From NCBI GenBank assembly GCA_964410945.1, contig CAYPJE010000071.1:1-9923 (forward strand): a DNA stretch of 9,923 nt. The letters run 5' to 3'. The position numbers and the translations under genes were made by a program. Numbering within the stretch: position 1 is the stretch's first letter; each line of letters starts with the position of its first letter. This DNA comes from CAYPJE01 sp964410945. Lineage in GTDB: Bacteria > Fidelibacterota > Marinisomatia > Marinisomatales > TCS56. Below, piece after piece: positions 7,375 to 9,923 of this stretch. The notes beneath the pieces are model-generated. The model was given only the letters and a program-made list of their open reading frames with translations. It did no database searches and was not told where the DNA came from.

Positions 7375-9044
7375 TGGTTAGTCTGTTCATAAAGATCACA
7401 ATTCGATGTATTCATCGGTGGTATTACATATATTTTCTTCCAGTATTGCTCGCATCAGGATTACATGCACAAAATGATAGCAGCCAGCCAATCGAATTCA
7501 CATCCTCAGATCTACCGCTTGTTATTATAGACACCGGCGGCCAGGAAATTGTCGATGACCCGCGAATAATCGCTGATATGGGGATAATCGATAATGGCCC
7601 GGGAATCCGGAATTACCTGACCGATGATTTCAATAACTACAATGGCCGGATTGCCATTGAGTTACGGGGCAGCTCTTCCGCCTGGTATCCTAAGAAACAA
7701 TACCGGTTCGAAACCCAGGACACCACTGGTGCTAATTTAAATGTTTCGCTTATGGAACTTCCGGCTGAGAACGACTGGATCCTGTATGGCCCCTACGATG
7801 ATCAATCTCTGATTCGCAATGTTCTGGCTTACCGGCTCTCCAATGAAATCGGACGCTATGCCAGCCGGACCAGATTCTGCGAGCTGGTTCTCAATGGCGA
7901 TTATCGCGGATTGTACGTTCTACTGGAAAAAATAAAACGCGATGCCAACCGTGTGGATATCGCCAAGATGGAAGCAACTGATATCGGCGGTGATGCTGTT
8001 ACCGGCGGATACATTATCAAACTGGATAAAATGGATGGCGAAAACATCGGCTGGTGGACTTCCGATAATAATATTACTTATCAGTATGATTATCCCAAAC
8101 CGGACCGGATCGTTCCCGAGCAGGAATCCTATATCCAAGATTTTGTAGCCGGATTTGAGTTTGTGATGGCCGGTGACATTCCCTCCGATCCTGTCAATGG
8201 ATACCCGGCTTACCTGAATATAGATTCATTTATCGATCATTTCATCATCAATGAATTTGCCAAGAATGTGGATGCCTACCGGATCAGCGCCTTTCTTTAC
8301 AAAGAGCGCGACAGTGATGGTGGAAAGATGTATGCCGGGCCAATCTGGGACTTCAACCTGAGCTTTGGCAAGGCCTGGTTCCCGGAAGATTTGTTTGTCA
8401 CTGAGGGTTGGCAGGTCAACTATAACATTTTACGGCCATCCGATCCCTGGCAGGTCCCATTCTGGTGGGAGATATTGAGTACCGATGCCTATTTCACCGA
8501 ACGGCTTAATAGCCGGTGGGCACAGTTGCGGACCGGTATACTGGCTCTGGAGCATGTCTATGGGCTGATCGACAGTTTGACTGCTGTAACATCGGAAGCC
8601 CGGGAACGGAATTTCGAACGTTGGCCGGAAACTGCCACGGACCATTCATATGATGATGAAATCCAGCAGATGAAAACCTGGATCAGCGACCGGACATCGT
8701 GGATTGATAACAATCTCAATTTACTGGCTGTTTCGGAACCGTTATATAAAACAAATAATCAACCGGAGCATATAATTTTATATCAGAATTTTCCCAATCC
8801 ATTTAACGCCCAGACAACGATCCGTTACAGTTTACAACTGGATTCATATGTGGATATTTTAATCACCGATCTGCGCGGCAATCTGGTAAAGCCTTTAGTG
8901 TCCCGCTACCATTACAACGGTGAGTACGCGATAACCTGGGATGGTAGAAACACAACCGGGCAATCATTGGCAAGCGGAGTATATTTATGCCTTATCCGGT
9001 CCGGGACAGGAATTCAATCAAGGAAGATGATAGTATTAAAATAA
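7374..9044 (+). CDS. Secreted CotH-family protein with FlgD-like type IX sorting domain
   Basis: The protein has 556 residues. A type I signal peptide is likely at 1-32 (basic N-terminus, hydrophobic YIYFLPVLLASGL, cleavage after LHA). The CotH domain spans about residues 45-445. It shows IELRGSSSAWYPKKQYRFE (94-112), ENDWILYGPYDDQSLIRN, ELVLNGDYRGLYVLLEKIK, DANRVDI, GGYIIKLDK and GPIWDFNLSFG (322-332), where Asp326 is a candidate metal or ATP ligand. CotH of Bacillus is an atypical protein kinase acting on coat proteins; exported homologues also occur with extracellular polysaccharide enzymes. Residues 469-556 (YQNFPNPFNAQTTIRYSL, DLRGN, ASGVYLCLIRSG, SRKMIVLK) match the FlgD-like type IX secretion C-terminal domain, implying outer-membrane passage and surface attachment or release. 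ATG 7374 overlaps the GH128 stop (TAATG), suggesting translational coupling. Its target is unknown; kinase activity, or a structural or adhesive role, cannot be decided from sequence. Confidence 0.87.
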   Translation: MVSLFIKITIRCIHRWYYIYFLPVLLASGLHAQNDSSQPIEFTSSDLPLVIIDTGGQEIVDDPRIIADMGIIDNGPGIRNYLTDDFNNYNGRIAIELRGSSSAWYPKKQYRFETQDTTGANLNVSLMELPAENDWILYGPYDDQSLIRNVLAYRLSNEIGRYASRTRFCELVLNGDYRGLYVLLEKIKRDANRVDIAKMEATDIGGDAVTGGYIIKLDKMDGENIGWWTSDNNITYQYDYPKPDRIVPEQESYIQDFVAGFEFVMAGDIPSDPVNGYPAYLNIDSFIDHFIINEFAKNVDAYRISAFLYKERDSDGGKMYAGPIWDFNLSFGKAWFPEDLFVTEGWQVNYNILRPSDPWQVPFWWEILSTDAYFTERLNSRWAQLRTGILALEHVYGLIDSLTAVTSEARERNFERWPETATDHSYDDEIQQMKTWISDRTSWIDNNLNLLAVSEPLYKTNNQPEHIILYQNFPNPFNAQTTIRYSLQLDSYVDILITDLRGNLVKPLVSRYHYNGEYAITWDGRNTTGQSLASGVYLCLIRSGTGIQSRKMIVLK

Positions 9045-9091
9045 TATCGCCTGGCAGGATTACGGATATCCCCATAGTTATTCCAGTTATA

Positions 9092-9111
9092 GGTGGTGCT
9101 ATAGCAACACC
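9092..9111. terminator. Weak bidirectional terminator-like hairpin in the convergent gap
   Basis: GGTGGTGC, loop TATA, GCAACACC forms an 8-position stem with one G-A mismatch in the 83-base space between the converging operon and kinase gene. The place is right for a shared terminator, but neither strand has a proper T-run after the stem. Treat it as a candidate only; nothing else is evident in this gap. Confidence 0.35.
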
Positions 9112-9127
9112 TTGAAACATCAATTTA

Positions 9128-9923
9128 TCAATTAACCACCGGGAGTGTTAATGTAAAAACAGAGCCTTCACCTTTATTACTGGTAACCGACACCAGTCCC
9201 CCGCATTTTTCAACCAGATCCTTCACAAGCAGTAATCCTAAACCGGTTGATGGTTCCCCGGCGGTCCCCTTGACATGATAATTATTGTCCAGCTGAAATA
9301 GTTTACCCACTACCTTATCCGGTATCCCTATTCCATTATCAATTACCTGTACCATGACATGATTATCATCCGGTCCCAGGTTGGATCTGACGATAATTTT
9401 GCTCTTTTCATGGCTGAATTTGATCGCATTAGAAAGCAGATTCCTCAAAGCGGTTGACAACATATTCCGGTCAGCCTGGACTACCGGTCCTTCAATTATC
9501 TGCAATTCCACAAAAATATTCTTATTATCGGCCTGGGCCTGCAATGCTTCGACAGTATTAAGAATAATTGTTTCAACTGGAAATTTCTCAATTTTCACTT
9601 CCATGGTACCCAACTGTATCCGGGACCAGGTAAGTAAATTTTCCAGAAGGCCGTAAACCTTTTTATTGGACTGATGTACCGCCCAGAGCACTTCCCGCAT
9701 TTCCTCCAGACTGTAACTTTCATCGGGATTTTCCACAATATGCTCGGTAAGCATGGTTGTACTACCCAACGGGCCTCTGAGATCATGGGCAATGATAGAA
9801 AAGAACCGGTTCTTTGTATCCAATAATTCACGCAGTTCCTGTTCCATCCGGCGCCGTTGCGATATATCATATAACATGATAACATATCCAAGATGTTCGC
9901 CGGTTCGGCTGGTAAATGGCGAT
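9128..9923 (-). CDS. PAS-linked sensor histidine kinase (N-terminal part missing)
   Basis: The minus-strand frame is open to the window end; ATG 9877 is internal, because SPFTSRTGEHLGYVIMLYDI upstream of and across it reads as the end of a PAS/PAC sensor domain. Residues are numbered here from that Met. The coiled linker SQRRRMEQELREL leads to the HisKA dimerisation domain with phospho-acceptor His31 in FFSIIAHDLRGPLG. A HATPase domain follows: N-box LRNLLSNAIKFS (Asn150), G1 DNGIGIP (180-186), F-box GKLFQLD and G2 STGLGLLLVKDL (from 210). It ends directly after the ATPase domain, so there is no receiver on this side; phosphate would pass to a response regulator elsewhere. The missing upstream part may hold more sensor or membrane domains. 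It converges on the glucan operon, so the two do not share a transcript. Regulation of that operon is possible but unsupported. Confidence 0.9.
   Translation of the reverse strand, partial: SPFTSRTGEHLGYVIMLYDISQRRRMEQELRELLDTKNRFFSIIAHDLRGPLGSTTMLTEHIVENPDESYSLEEMREVLWAVHQSNKKVYGLLENLLTWSRIQLGTMEVKIEKFPVETIILNTVEALQAQADNKNIFVELQIIEGPVVQADRNMLSTALRNLLSNAIKFSHEKSKIIVRSNLGPDDNHVMVQVIDNGIGIPDKVVGKLFQLDNNYHVKGTAGEPSTGLGLLLVKDLVEKCGGLVSVTSNKGEGSVFTLTLPVVN

Noticed and set aside
9875..9877. ATG at 9877 as true start of the histidine kinase
   Set aside because: The frame stays open to the window edge and the upstream residues continue a PAS/PAC domain, so this Met is internal and the gene is truncated by the window.

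Overview
The window looks like a bacterial chromosome from the FCB superphylum (Calditrichota, KSB1, Marinimicrobia or a similar lineage). This is inferred mainly from the secreted CotH-like protein. It ends in a FlgD-like, type IX secretion-style C-terminal domain with the YQNFPNPFN signature that is common in those groups. Base composition is moderate, and recognisable Shine-Dalgarno sites are scarce. No tRNA, rRNA, CRISPR array, transposase or phage gene is visible.

Bases 1-9044 hold five same-strand genes in a probable operon: a 5'-truncated GH30 glycosidase (to 1469), a GH149-like beta-1,3-glucan phosphorylase (1493-4825), a GH17 beta-1,3-glucanase lipoprotein (4918-6432), a GH128 endo-beta-1,3-glucanase lipoprotein (6481-7374) and a secreted CotH-family protein (7374-9044). 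Gaps are 23, 92 and 48 bases, followed by a 1-base overlap. An 83-base convergent gap with a weak hairpin separates the operon from a histidine kinase on the minus strand (9128 to the window end, truncated at its N-terminal side).

Taken together the operon reads as a utilisation locus for branched beta-1,3/1,6-glucan of the laminarin type. GH30 would remove beta-1,6 branches. GH17 and GH128, anchored as lipoproteins, would cut the beta-1,3 backbone. The phosphorylase, which has no signal peptide, would split imported oligosaccharides with phosphate in the cytoplasm and release glucose 1-phosphate. No SusC/SusD pair or other transporter lies in the window, so the import route is unknown. The CotH protein is the odd member: an exported atypical kinase-fold protein carrying its own surface-sorting domain and translationally coupled to the GH128 gene. 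The GH128 gene is clearly richer in A+T than its neighbours and may be a later insertion.
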